Assembly (NCBI GenBank): GCA_050289625.1
Contig: JBNKGC010000001.1
Coordinates: 72,755 to 136,754, forward strand
Reading direction: 5' to 3'
DNA from: NIC37A-2 sp050289625
Lineage (GTDB): Bacteria; Myxococcota_A; Polyangia; Polyangiales; Polyangiaceae
Length of the DNA: 64,000 nt
Shown: one piece after another, positions 16,805 to 23,606 of the stretch
Layout: the number at the start of each line of letters is the position of its first letter
Position numbering within the stretch: position 1 is the first letter of the stretch
Made by a program: the position numbers and the translations under genes
The notes under the pieces: model-generated
The model's input: the letters and a program-made list of their open reading frames with translations, nothing else
Database searches by the model: none
What the model was told of the DNA's origin: nothing

Positions 16805-17377
16805 TCAGAGCCCTTCGAGGCCGGTATCGGCTTGGACGGAGGGTGCCGAATCCAGGCCCAGGTCGTCCGGGAGGCTCCTCGAGTCCGTGCGCCCCTGTTC
16901 GGTGAAATTGTCTCCCGCCACGTCGAACTCGATGCGCGTGTCGTCCACGTCGGGGTTCAGTTCGATGTTGACGCCGTCCCGGAGATGATCGCCGAGCAAC
17001 TCGTCGCCCGTCATGATTCGCTCGGGTGCGTCCCGCTGGGGCCGCGCTTCGTCGGGAGTGTATTCGAGCTCGACCCCGAGTTCCGTGCGAGTGAAGCTGG
17101 AGTCCACCGTCTCCCGGCTCGCGGCGGAGCGGGCTTCTTCCTTACGTGGCCGTTCGAGTTCGGCGGCTCGGCTCGAAGCGCTCCCGCCCGATCGCGAACC
17201 GGGTAGCGCCTGAGCCAAGAGACGACCGTGGTCTCGCAGCGCCGTCGCGGCCAGGCGGCAATCTTTCGCCGTGCACCCAACGTCGGGGTGCTCCGATCTT
17301 CCGGCTGCGGTGCCGCACGCAAGGCACCCTATTGCGATGCCCGCGCCCACCCAACCTCTGGTGAACCAAGCCGCCAT
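16805..17377 (-). CDS. Hypothetical lipoprotein
   Basis: A 190-residue predicted lipoprotein; lipobox CLAC (Cys21) after a short hydrophobic stretch. The mature part contains a Cys pair (VGCTAKDC), a basic and Ser-rich middle, and a very acidic C-terminal third rich in Asp. I recognise no family. The start at 17377 was chosen because the signal peptide begins there, although the frame is open to 17479. Its stop lies 4 bp from that of the convergent phospholipase gene. Confidence 0.6.
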   Translation of the reverse strand: MAAWFTRGWVGAGIAIGCLACGTAAGRSEHPDVGCTAKDCRLAATALRDHGRLLAQALPGSRSGGSASSRAAELERPRKEEARSAASRETVDSSFTRTELGVELEYTPDEARPQRDAPERIMTGDELLGDHLRDGVNIELNPDVDDTRIEFDVAGDNFTEQGRTDSRSLPDDLGLDSAPSVQADTGLEGL

Positions 17378-17469
17378 ATCCGCTCGAAATGTACCCCGCG
17401 TTGGATCCAGGCGCAGGGATAGGGGCACCCAGCATCCCGGGCGGGTCCAGAACCCGGTGATGAGACACT

Positions 17470-17480
17470 GATGAGTCATC
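17470..17480. promoter_or_regulatory. Palindrome GATGAGTCATC in a divergent promoter region
   Basis: An 11-nt palindrome (GATGA, central G, TCATC) lies in the 279-bp gap between the divergent lipoprotein gene (17377, minus) and the beta-barrel gene (17657, plus). A 13-nt version, TGATGACTCATCA, occurs at 26333-26345 in another divergent gap. This is a candidate repressor or activator site; two occurrences are weak evidence. Confidence 0.3.
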
Positions 17481-17656
17481 CACCTTGGGTCATCGAGGGT
17501 ACGGCTCGTGTCTCGAGGCGTTCGAGCCTAGCGAGTCTCGGGTCGTCATCCGAAGTGTTGATGTGCGGAATGTGAGCGGGGGTGCGGGCGGCGGTTACGC
17601 GGTGGGCATTTTACCGCTCTTGCCGCGGTCGAAGACTGCGTGATAACCGAGTCAAC

Positions 17657-18253
17657 ATGACGAAACTCCGCCGCGCTGTGGCTGGTTTCCTTGCTTCCAC
17701 CGCCGTGCTGTCGGTCTCAGTAGGGGCGTCTGCCGAGCCGGTCGGGCAGGGGACGTTGACGTTGGGAGCGGAGCGGTTGGCAGCGCTCAGCTTCACGGAC
17801 TATCCCGATGCTCCCGAGCTCGGGAATCAGCCGACGGTCTTCCAGCTTTCGGTTTTGGCGTCGCCCTTCCCCGTCTCCATCTACCAGGTCCCGCGAATCA
17901 GCGTGGACTACTTTCCCGTCGATGGTTTCTCGTTCGGTGGCTCGGCATACATGACTCTCGTCGACTCGCCCGACACCGAGTCTTTGACCATTTTCGCGGC
18001 GGTTCCCCGCGTCGGCTACGGATTCTACTTCTCTGAGGTTTTCGGCGTTTGGGCGCGAGCGGGGGTGAGCTATTTCTCCTCCCTGAGCGGCGGTGAGACG
18101 AGCGATTTTTGGGCGATGAGCTTCGAGGCGCCCGTTTTTGCTCACCTCACGGACCATTTCGCCGTGACCCTCGGGCCCTCGGCCGACATCGGAATCACCG
18201 AGTTCGCGCCCAGCACCTATGCCTTGAATGCTGGTGGGATGGTTCACTTCTGA
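17657..18253 (+). CDS. Predicted outer-membrane beta-barrel protein
   Basis: A 198-residue protein with a clear Sec signal peptide (basic start MTKLRR, hydrophobic core, cleavage after GASA near residue 27). The mature part alternates polar and hydrophobic residues with many Gly and aromatic positions (GFSFGGSAYMTLV, GYGFYFSEVFGVWARAGVSYFSSL), as in 8-strand outer-membrane barrels, and ends in a hydrophobic strand with C-terminal Phe (AGGMVHF), the usual BAM recognition ending. No family is recognisable. ATG 17657 was chosen because the signal peptide starts there; the frame is open upstream. Confidence 0.7.
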   Translation: MTKLRRAVAGFLASTAVLSVSVGASAEPVGQGTLTLGAERLAALSFTDYPDAPELGNQPTVFQLSVLASPFPVSIYQVPRISVDYFPVDGFSFGGSAYMTLVDSPDTESLTIFAAVPRVGYGFYFSEVFGVWARAGVSYFSSLSGGETSDFWAMSFEAPVFAHLTDHFAVTLGPSADIGITEFAPSTYALNAGGMVHF

Positions 18254-18274
18254 GACGCCTTTCGCGAGGGGATA

Positions 18275-18448
18275 GCAGGGTGCTGAAAAAGCACCCTGCC
18301 CATGAGCAACACCGGTGCCCGCGCACACCGGCGCGACCGGGGAGGTTCGCACACCCCTCACTTTCGTGGGGTTTGCGAACCGGACACGTTGGTCAAAAAG
18401 GCGCGGATCAGCACCGCAGGCTGCTGAAAAGACTTTTTCAGCAGCCTG
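18275..18448. repeat. Three consecutive hairpins (REP-like intergenic element)
   Basis: Hairpin 1: GCAGGGTGCT (18275-18284), loop GAAAA, AGCACCCTGC to 18299. Hairpin 2: GGTTCGCACACCCC (18344-18357) pairs with GGGGTTTGCGAACC (18368-18381) with one mismatch. Hairpin 3: CAGGCTGCTGAAAA (18417-18430) pairs perfectly with TTTTCAGCAGCCTG (18435-18448). Hairpins 1 and 3 share the core GCTGAAAAA. Hairpin 1 begins 21 bp after the barrel gene stop and could terminate it, but it has no T tract. The layout suggests a REP/BIME-like element rather than a simple terminator. Confidence 0.65.
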
Positions 18449-18592
18449 ACAAGCGGCGTTTCGAAGGCGTCTCGGATCGAGCCATCAAATCCGCGAAGCG
18501 TCTCTAAGGTCACATCGGCCTCGTGCCGTCCACCGTGGTTGGGTGGTCGCACTTGGGACCCCAGGATCGCTGCAGGCCGTGAGGGAAGGCGC

Positions 18593-19747
18593 GTGACCGA
18601 CCGAGACGACGCATTCAGGTGGGTAGGATTGCGGTGGGCGCTTTCGCTGTGCGCTGTGGCGTGGGTGTCGCCGGCATACGCCGAACAAGGTGGTCCGATC
18701 GAAACGACGGCGCAACCCGAACGAGCGGTGCCCGGGGAATCGGCCGCCGCCAAGTTCGCTCTCGCGCGTGAGCACTTTCAACTGGACGAATATGGGGCTG
18801 CGCTGCCGCTGTTCTTGGAGGCGTACGAAGAAACGGCGAGTCCGAACGCAGCCCTCTACGTCGCGCGATGCAATCTTCGCGCGGGAAGTCTCGCCGAAGC
18901 CTACGATTGGTACGACCGCACCATCGTCGAGGCCTCCTCCCGTGCGGACGAAGAGCCCCGGTATGCTGAAACCCGCGATGCGGCGCGCGCGGAGCTCGAT
19001 GTGCTCGCGAATCGCGTGGCCCGCGTGGTGGTGCTCGTGTCCAGCGAAGCGCCTCCTCGCGCGCTCAGCGTGAACGGACGGTCGATCGATACGGAACGAG
19101 TGGGACTTCCCATCCCGGTCGAACCGGGGGACGCGGTCGTGCGCGTCGAGTTCGACGACTGCGACCCCGTCGAGCAGACGGTCCCGCTGCGGGCTGGACA
19201 GAACCGCACGGTGGTCCTCTCTCCACCGCCCAAGGAAGTTCCGAAGCCCGTAGTTCGCGAGACCCAGCCGAGGCGCTCCGCTCCGAGGGTCAAGAGCGAT
19301 GATTCGGTGAAGGGTACCTTGCGGGTCGCGGGCTACGTTTCGGTGAGCATCGGCGGCGCGGCCTTGGGCACGGCGCTGATCACCGGGATCCTGACCAAGA
19401 GCCGTCACGATTCGCTCGAACGTAACTGCGGGGGCTCGTCTTGCGATCCTATTTTCCAAGCGGATGTCGACTCGGGACGGACTCTGCAAACGCTCACCAA
19501 CGTGAGCCTTGGCGTCGGGATCGTGGGCATCGTCGGCGGGGGAACTCTGATTGCCCTAGGCTGGCCTTCCTCCGATGACCAGAGCGACGGTGCCCCAGGC
19601 GGGGATGGCGCCCAAGGACCCTTGGTGAGTGGAGCACGCTCGGATGGCTCCGACGTGGCAGGCTCGCGGGACCAAGCTTCCAAAGCGCAGCTGGGGATGA
19701 GCTTGCTTCCCGGCGGCGGGGTGGTCCAATTCCTCGGCACCTTTTGA
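18593..19747 (+). CDS. Exported TPR/PEGA-type protein
   Basis: A 384-residue protein with a signal peptide cleaved near SPAYA (residue 30). Residues about 53-112 form a TPR-like pair of helices (KFALAREHFQLDEYGAALPLFLEAY, then NAALYVARCNLRAGSLAEAYDWYD, given here in part). A PEGA-like strand module follows (ALSVNGRSIDTERVGLPIPVEPGDAVVRVEF region). Two hydrophobic segments near residues 245-265 and 305-325 would place it in a membrane. This domain order is common in Polyangia in large paralogous families of unknown role. GTG 18593 is supported by GAGGGAAGG just upstream. Confidence 0.75.
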   Translation: MTDRDDAFRWVGLRWALSLCAVAWVSPAYAEQGGPIETTAQPERAVPGESAAAKFALAREHFQLDEYGAALPLFLEAYEETASPNAALYVARCNLRAGSLAEAYDWYDRTIVEASSRADEEPRYAETRDAARAELDVLANRVARVVVLVSSEAPPRALSVNGRSIDTERVGLPIPVEPGDAVVRVEFDDCDPVEQTVPLRAGQNRTVVLSPPPKEVPKPVVRETQPRRSAPRVKSDDSVKGTLRVAGYVSVSIGGAALGTALITGILTKSRHDSLERNCGGSSCDPIFQADVDSGRTLQTLTNVSLGVGIVGIVGGGTLIALGWPSSDDQSDGAPGGDGAQGPLVSGARSDGSDVAGSRDQASKAQLGMSLLPGGGVVQFLGTF

Positions 19748-19785
19748 GGATGCGCGGGAGGACATACGGCGCTGGCGAAAGCCCC

Positions 19786-19812
19786 TTGCTCTTTCGAGAA
19801 GGCTCCCATAAC
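19786..19812 (+). promoter_or_regulatory. Possible sigma-70-type promoter of the aroG leader
   Basis: TTGCTC (19786-19791) and CATAAC (19807-19812) resemble -35 and -10 elements, with 15-nt spacing. Transcription would start near 19819, only a few bases before the leader ATG, so the leader peptide would be nearly leaderless. The match is partial and the spacing is short. Confidence 0.25.
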
Positions 19813-19823
19813 TTGGTAGCAAG

Positions 19824-19907
19824 ATGAGTGTCTCGCGCTTCGGTTTCTGGTTTGCCTACTGGCCCGCTTTCGAGCGGAACCAGAGGGCGGCCTGTTGCCG
19901 CACATAG
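19824..19907 (+). CDS. Aromatic-rich leader peptide of the aroG attenuator
   Basis: A 27-residue open frame, ATG to TAG, directly upstream of the DAHP synthase gene. Seven of the eleven residues from 6 to 16 are aromatic: F6, F8, W9, F10, Y12, W13 and F16, covering all three end products of the shikimate pathway. Residue positions overlap RNA segment 1 of the attenuator. Ribosome stalling here when aminoacyl-tRNA for Phe, Trp or Tyr is scarce would free segment 2 to pair with segment 3 and block the terminator. The ribosome binding site is weak (AGCAAG just before ATG). The role follows the trp/phe/pheA attenuation model; the aromatic run and the RNA segments are seen directly. Confidence 0.8.
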   Translation: MSVSRFGFWFAYWPAFERNQRAACCRT

Positions 19908-19959
19908 CTCGAGCACTTCATCGATACCGAGCAACCTCTGGTCCCGCAGACCGGAGGTT
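19845..19959 (+). promoter_or_regulatory. Alternative RNA pairings of the aroG attenuator
   Basis: Segment 1 (TTCTGGTT, 19845-19852, within the aromatic codons) can pair with segment 2 (AACCAGAG, 19878-19885). Segment 2 (ACCAGAGG, 19879-19886) is perfectly complementary over 8 bases to segment 3 (CCTCTGGT, 19935-19942), forming an antiterminator. Segment 3 otherwise pairs with segment 4 (GACCGGAGGTT, 19949-19959) to form the terminator. This is the classical 1:2, 2:3, 3:4 arrangement. Confidence 0.78.
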
Positions 19960-19970
19960 TCTTCGTTTTT
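19933..19970 (+). terminator. Intrinsic terminator (attenuator) before aroG
   Basis: AACCTCTGGTC (19933-19943), loop CCGCA, GACCGGAGGTT (19949-19959) form an 11-bp stem with one wobble pair, followed by the T-rich tract TCTTCGTTTTT (19960-19970). It is a good intrinsic terminator placed 25 bp before the aroG start, where readthrough control would decide expression. Confidence 0.85.
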
Positions 19971-19994
19971 GTGCGCTTTTTCGCGGAACACACC

Positions 19995-21116
19995 ATGGAC
20001 GACCCAAACACCGTCACTCCCCTCCCGAGCCCGATGGAGCTGCGGCACGCTCTGCCCCTGACCGCGCGCGGCAGGCAGACCGTCGAGCGTGCTCGCGGTC
20101 TGTTGCAGCGCAGGCTCGCGCACGGAGAAGGGCCCCGAGTTGCCATCGTCGGACCGTGTTCGATCCACGATCCGGATTCGGCGCTTACCTATGCGGACAG
20201 ACTACTCGAGATCCAGCGCGAGCTCGGCGAGCGGGTCGTTTGTGTGATGCGTGCCTATTTCGAGAAGCCGCGGACTCGAATTGGGTGGAAGGGGTATCTG
20301 TACGACCCCGATTTGGACGGCAGTGACGATCTTGCCCGGGGGCTTCGCCTGTCGCGTGAGCTTCTCGTCAAGTTGGCGGAGCGGGGCATGCCAACCGCCA
20401 CCGAGCTTCTGGAGCCTCTCGTTGCACCGTACCTCGATGACACTCTCTCCTGGGTGGCAATCGGGGCGCGTACGACGGAGAGTCAGGTGCATCGACAGTT
20501 GGCGGCTTGCCTCGACGTTCCCGTGGGTTTCAAGAACGGCACAGATGGATCGGTCGACGTGGCAGTGTCTGCCACTGTGGCAGCGAGCGCCCCCCATCGC
20601 CGGATGGGAATCGACTCCGGGGGGCGGATCAGTCTGATACGTGGTCGGGGCAACCCCGCTCCTCACGTCGTTCTTCGCGGCGGACGCAAGGGACCGAACT
20701 ACGAAGCGATCCACGTCTGCGAGGCTGCTCTCGCGATGGAGTCGGCTGGACTGAGGCCGGCTCTTATCGTGGATTGCAGCCACGGCAACAGCAACAAAGA
20801 CCCGGCTCGACAGCCCTCTGTCGCGCGCGAGGTAATCCGGCAGATGAAGAGCGGGAACCAGGGACTCGCTGGCATCATGCTCGAAAGCCACCTCGTCGCG
20901 GGACGGCAAGAGCCGGCGGCGCGCCCGCTTACCTACGGGCAGAGTGTCACTGACGCTTGTGTGGACTTCGCCGCCACGGCCGAGGTTCTGCACGAGCTCG
21001 GTGCGGTGATCGATCCGGAACCACGGTCGGCGGACGTTGCGCGTTCGCTGCTTGCCGGAGACACCATCCGGAGGGAGGGTCAGCGCGCGTCCGTGACTTC
21101 AAGCGAAGCGAGGTAG
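19995..21116 (+). CDS. aroG: 3-deoxy-7-phosphoheptulonate synthase (DAHP synthase, class I AroG/AroF/AroH type)
   Basis: A 373-residue enzyme that condenses phosphoenolpyruvate with erythrose 4-phosphate, the first step of the shikimate pathway. Family blocks in order: VAIVGPCSIHDP, MRAYFEKPRTRIGWKG, LSRELLVKLAERGMPTATELLEP, WVAIGARTTESQVHR, PVGFKNGTDG, HVVLRGGRKGPNY, and IVDCSHGNSNKD with the metal-binding Cys, His and others. Length is normal for the AroG subgroup. I chose ATG 19995; a GTG at 19971 is in frame but abuts the terminator T tract. A leader-peptide attenuator lies immediately upstream, so expression should respond to aromatic amino acid supply. The 3' end overlaps the convergent gene by 37 bases. 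Confidence 0.95.
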   Translation: MDDPNTVTPLPSPMELRHALPLTARGRQTVERARGLLQRRLAHGEGPRVAIVGPCSIHDPDSALTYADRLLEIQRELGERVVCVMRAYFEKPRTRIGWKGYLYDPDLDGSDDLARGLRLSRELLVKLAERGMPTATELLEPLVAPYLDDTLSWVAIGARTTESQVHRQLAACLDVPVGFKNGTDGSVDVAVSATVAASAPHRRMGIDSGGRISLIRGRGNPAPHVVLRGGRKGPNYEAIHVCEAALAMESAGLRPALIVDCSHGNSNKDPARQPSVAREVIRQMKSGNQGLAGIMLESHLVAGRQEPAARPLTYGQSVTDACVDFAATAEVLHELGAVIDPEPRSADVARSLLAGDTIRREGQRASVTSSEAR

Positions 21117-21496
21117 GCAAGCCACCCGTCAAAGTGCGAGATGTCCTCGGCGGTCTCGATGGCGTACGGTTCGCAGAGAAATCCGAGAGCCACGTGGTTT
21201 CCTTCGAGACTGACGGTTCCGATACTGAGGGGGGACGGCACTTGGATCATGAATTCGCCGAACCGGGCGAGAGGCATGCGCCAAACCTCGACGTGAAAAG
21301 GGCGCCCCCGGGGGGCGTCCACACGGATCATCCCGGGCTTCCGCACGGCTCCGGACAGGGCGTAGAGGGCATACAGTGGTGCGGTCCTCGTCGACCGCTC
21401 GAAGGTCGCCCCGAGATCGGTCAGCTGATGGTTCAGCGGTTGGCCGCGCAAGTGGGCTCCCACGACGACCAGCTCGACGGTGCGTTCGGTTCTCAT
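21080..21496 (-). CDS. Stand-alone allophanate hydrolase C-terminal-like domain
   Basis: A 138-residue protein that matches the C-terminal domain of allophanate hydrolase (AtzF): VVVGAHLRGQPLNHQLTDLGA at the start (given in part), TAPLYALYAL, GMIRVD, VEVWRMPLARFGEFM, PLSIGTVSL, LGFLCEPYAI and DISHFDGWLAYLA. In AtzF this domain is fused to an amidase-signature domain and has a gamma-glutamylcyclotransferase-like fold and decarboxylase activity on N-carboxycarbamate. Here there is no amidase domain and no urea or cyanurate gene nearby, so it either acts alone or serves another role. It overlaps the 3' end of aroG on the opposite strand. Confidence 0.8.
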   Translation of the reverse strand: MRTERTVELVVVGAHLRGQPLNHQLTDLGATFERSTRTAPLYALYALSGAVRKPGMIRVDAPRGRPFHVEVWRMPLARFGEFMIQVPSPLSIGTVSLEGNHVALGFLCEPYAIETAEDISHFDGWLAYLASLEVTDAR

Positions 21497-21517
21497 GGGT
21501 GAGGCACGATAGCAGGG

Positions 21518-21586
21518 CTAGAGCGACCAACGGCTTTTCGTTCGTCGCGACCAAACAAGCAGCCAGAGCGTCGATTCGTGCAGAGC
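21518..21586 (+). repeat. Dispersed intergenic repeat, family 2, copy 1
   Basis: A 69-bp segment that aligns without gaps, at roughly 80% identity by eye, to 37464-37532 in the same orientation. The best-conserved block is GTCGCGACCAAACAAGCA, followed by AGAGCG and CGATTCGTGCAG. The left part has an imperfect inverted repeat (CGACCAACGG against CGTTCGTCG). It lies between a minus-strand gene and a small plus-strand gene. Confidence 0.7.
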
Positions 21587-21746
21587 TGTTTCTTCCTTGC
21601 TCGGCGGGGAGCCGTAGTCGGGAGCGAGCGGTCTGGATGGAAAGGGGGGTCTTTGCCCGCGGTACGAGCCGGCCGAACAGCGTCCGGAGATTTTTCGAAT
21701 TTCGGTGGGGACGGAGCTCCCGAGTTCGTGGTAGAGGGGCGGCCCC

Positions 21747-21926
21747 ATGTCTCGAATCGAAGAGGTCGTCGCCGAAGTGAACGCCGCCCGCGAGGCGGCG
21801 ATCGCGAAGTTTGCCGCAGAGGTGAACATGCCGGTGGCTGACTTTTCGAGGCATTTTCGGGTTGTGGCCGAGCTGACCACGGGCCAGGAGCCCCAAGTGA
21901 CGTTTCGGGTCGAGCCCCACGAGTAG
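21747..21926 (+). CDS. Small hypothetical protein (59 aa)
   Basis: A short open frame from ATG to TAG with GC3 bias like its neighbours and an AGAGGGG ribosome binding site 6 nt upstream. The 59-residue product has an N-terminal amphipathic helix (IEEVVAEVNAAREAAIAKFAAE in part), then VADFSRHFRVVAELT and a strand-like end QVTFRVEP. It has no signal peptide or Cys. I recognise no family; the helix plus short strand could be a small regulator or a coiled-coil protein. Confidence 0.55.
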   Translation: MSRIEEVVAEVNAAREAAIAKFAAEVNMPVADFSRHFRVVAELTTGQEPQVTFRVEPHE

Positions 21927-21985
21927 GCCCGGGGTTGCTCGAGCGGCCCGAAAGAGCCATCGCGGCCCGAGGGGCCTGGTGCGGG

Positions 21986-22020
21986 CTTGTTTTCTACGAT
22001 CACCGCAGGCGATGATCGCA
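21986..22020 (-). repeat. Dispersed intergenic repeat, family 1, partial copy C
   Basis: About 35 bp whose reverse complement matches the left end of copy A at 2082-2115 (GCGATCATCGCCTGC, then GTGATCG against ATGATCG, then AGAAAAC). The similarity fades after that. It includes the small inverted repeat CGATCA/TGATCG that marks the end of the element. Confidence 0.5.
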
Positions 22021-22053
22021 ATGGACTACCGGAATCACCTTCCGAGGATGAAC

Positions 22054-22413
22054 ATGGCGAGAATTCTCATCGTGGAGGACAACGAGTTGAACGCTGACAT
22101 GTTGTCCCGGCAACTCGAGCGAAGAGGGCACGAGGTCACCGTCGCGGCCGACGGCCGGAGCGGGGTCGACGCAGCACGCCGAGACCTTCCGGATCTCATC
22201 CTGATGGACATGAGTTTACCGGTGATGGACGGGCGGACGGCGACGCGTGCGTTGAAGGCTGACCCGCGCACTGGAAAAATTCCCGTCATCGCGCTCACCT
22301 CGCACGCGGTTGCTGGAGATCGAGAGCAGGCGCTCGAGGCTGGATGTGACGACTACGACACCAAGCCGGTCGAGTGGCAGCGGCTTTTGGCGAAGATCCA
22401 TCAACTCATGTGA
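22054..22413 (+). CDS. Stand-alone response regulator receiver protein (CheY-like)
   Basis: A 119-residue single receiver domain. Acidic pocket in VEDNELNAD near the N-terminus, phosphoacceptor Asp in LILMDMSLPVMDG, Thr in VIALTSHA, and the conserved Lys in DYDTKPVEW; all the core residues are present. There is no output domain, so it acts by protein contact, as a phosphorelay intermediate or CheY/DivK-type signal. ATG 22054 has GAGG 7 nt upstream; ATG 22048 is two codons earlier. No cognate kinase is adjacent. It is convergent with the kinase-fold gene of the peptide locus, 16 bp apart. Confidence 0.9.
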   Translation: MARILIVEDNELNADMLSRQLERRGHEVTVAADGRSGVDAARRDLPDLILMDMSLPVMDGRTATRALKADPRTGKIPVIALTSHAVAGDREQALEAGCDDYDTKPVEWQRLLAKIHQLM

Positions 22414-22429
22414 CGAGGGCGCCAGGCGT

Positions 22430-23239
22430 TCATTGCCCTAGACGGGCTTGCTCGTCGATGGCTCTGCGGAAGCGCTCGGGATCGTCGAACAGATGCTCGA
22501 TTGCGGCATAGGAAAGCTCCCCGAGGCGGCTCGGCTGCCTGCCCAGAGCGCACTGAATGTAGACCGCTTCGGTCATGAAGGGGGCGAGATCGAGTTCCTT
22601 CTTCTTCTCCCATTCTTCATCCGTGACGTCGGTTTGCTCGACCGAGCTTTCGAAGTCGATGGGGATGAGCTCGAGCGGCGACGGGCAAACGATGAAGTTG
22701 TGGAGCTCGGCGTCGCCGTGACAGAGACCGCCGGCATGAAGGCGTTCCAGCTGGCAAAAGGCTTCCTCCGCGAGCTTCCAGAGTCCGGCTGCCGACTCCA
22801 ACGGCAGTTTTTGGGCGCGCCAAATGTTGCCGTCGACCGGAGAGATCCCGAACGGTGACAGGCGCGAGTACGGCGTGCCGGGAACCAGGCACGTGCGGAA
22901 CGTCGTCGACGTGTATCCGATGGGAGGAGCCAGATTCAAGAGTTCGCAGGCGCGAACGTGTCGCGCCATTTCGTTCTCGGGGTTCGCGTGCATGCGGCTC
23001 GGGAAGTAGGTCTTCCGAAAATGCAGCGGATACTCGGCCGCTAGGGGAAAGTGCTCGCGAGTTTCGGCACTCGCGATCACGAGCTCTGCGGACATGAGTG
23101 GAAGGTTGCCGACGGTTCGTTGCTGGATCGTCCGAACAACGAAGTCCTGGCGCGGAGGAGTTTGGATGAGGGTCAGGTACTCCTCGGCGAGGAGGACAGA
23201 ATGACGCGGTGATACCGGGATGATCTCGACGTCGGCCAT
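22430..23239 (-). CDS. Kinase-fold (phosphotransferase-like) protein of the peptide-modification locus
   Basis: A 269-residue protein with a eukaryotic-like or aminoglycoside-phosphotransferase-type kinase fold. Visible elements: a candidate beta-3 Lys in LHFRKTYFP, catalytic-loop sequence CHGDAELHNFIV (H-x-D-x4-N form) and a DFG-equivalent IPIDFESS. Early residues (VSPRHSVLLAEEYLTLI) look regulatory. It could phosphorylate the peptide or a small molecule, or be a pseudo-kinase. It lies next to and divergent from the Cys-repeat peptide gene, with a 160-bp gap that probably holds both promoters. ATG 23239 was chosen for family-like length; no clear ribosome binding site is visible. Confidence 0.7.
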   Translation of the reverse strand: MADVEIIPVSPRHSVLLAEEYLTLIQTPPRQDFVVRTIQQRTVGNLPLMSAELVIASAETREHFPLAAEYPLHFRKTYFPSRMHANPENEMARHVRACELLNLAPPIGYTSTTFRTCLVPGTPYSRLSPFGISPVDGNIWRAQKLPLESAAGLWKLAEEAFCQLERLHAGGLCHGDAELHNFIVCPSPLELIPIDFESSVEQTDVTDEEWEKKKELDLAPFMTEAVYIQCALGRQPSRLGELSYAAIEHLFDDPERFRRAIDEQARLGQ

Positions 23240-23399
23240 CGCACGAAATGATGCGCGAGAGCGTTGCCGAATGACACCCCACTTGGGCCACGAGGGGGCC
23301 TCGCGAAAAGTTGGGAGGATCAGTGCGCTAGAGCTGGAACTTCCAAGCAAGGGAACCTGATCATTTGGGTGGTCGCGGCGTCGAGTGTATCTTGTCAGA

Positions 23400-23603
23400 G
23401 TGACCAGTGGACCCAGCGACCCGAGACAGGCTCGCCTTGCGCGTCGCAAGCTCCTGAAACAGCTCGTTTACGTCGCTCCGGCCATCGCCTCTAGCCTGGC
23501 CTCGGACGCTGCGGCGCAACAGGCGCAGAAGCCCACGTGTGGGCCAGGTTCGTGCAAGCCAGCGAACTGTTCGCCCCCCGCTTGTCCGCCGCATCGGGGG
23601 TGA
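23400..23603 (+). CDS. Candidate RiPP precursor peptide with four Cys-x-Pro-x-x pentads
   Basis: A 67-residue peptide. The N-terminal part is basic, with a twin-Arg RRKLLKQL before a hydrophobic stretch (VYVAPAIASSLA) and an Ala-Gln region resembling a Tat-like or Sec signal end (SDAAAQ). The last 22 residues contain four consecutive pentads: CGPGS, CKPAN, CSPPA, CPPHR, then a final Gly and stop. Every pentad has Cys at position 1 and Pro at position 3, with exact five-residue spacing (Cys codons at 23538, 23553, 23568, 23583). Its stop lies 3 bp from the convergent HprK-related gene. The start is uncertain: GTG 23400 or GTG 23385, neither with a clear ribosome binding site. The precursor role is inferred from the neighbours. 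Confidence 0.6.
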   Translation: MTSGPSDPRQARLARRKLLKQLVYVAPAIASSLASDAAAQQAQKPTCGPGSCKPANCSPPACPPHRG

Positions 23604-23606
23604 GCG

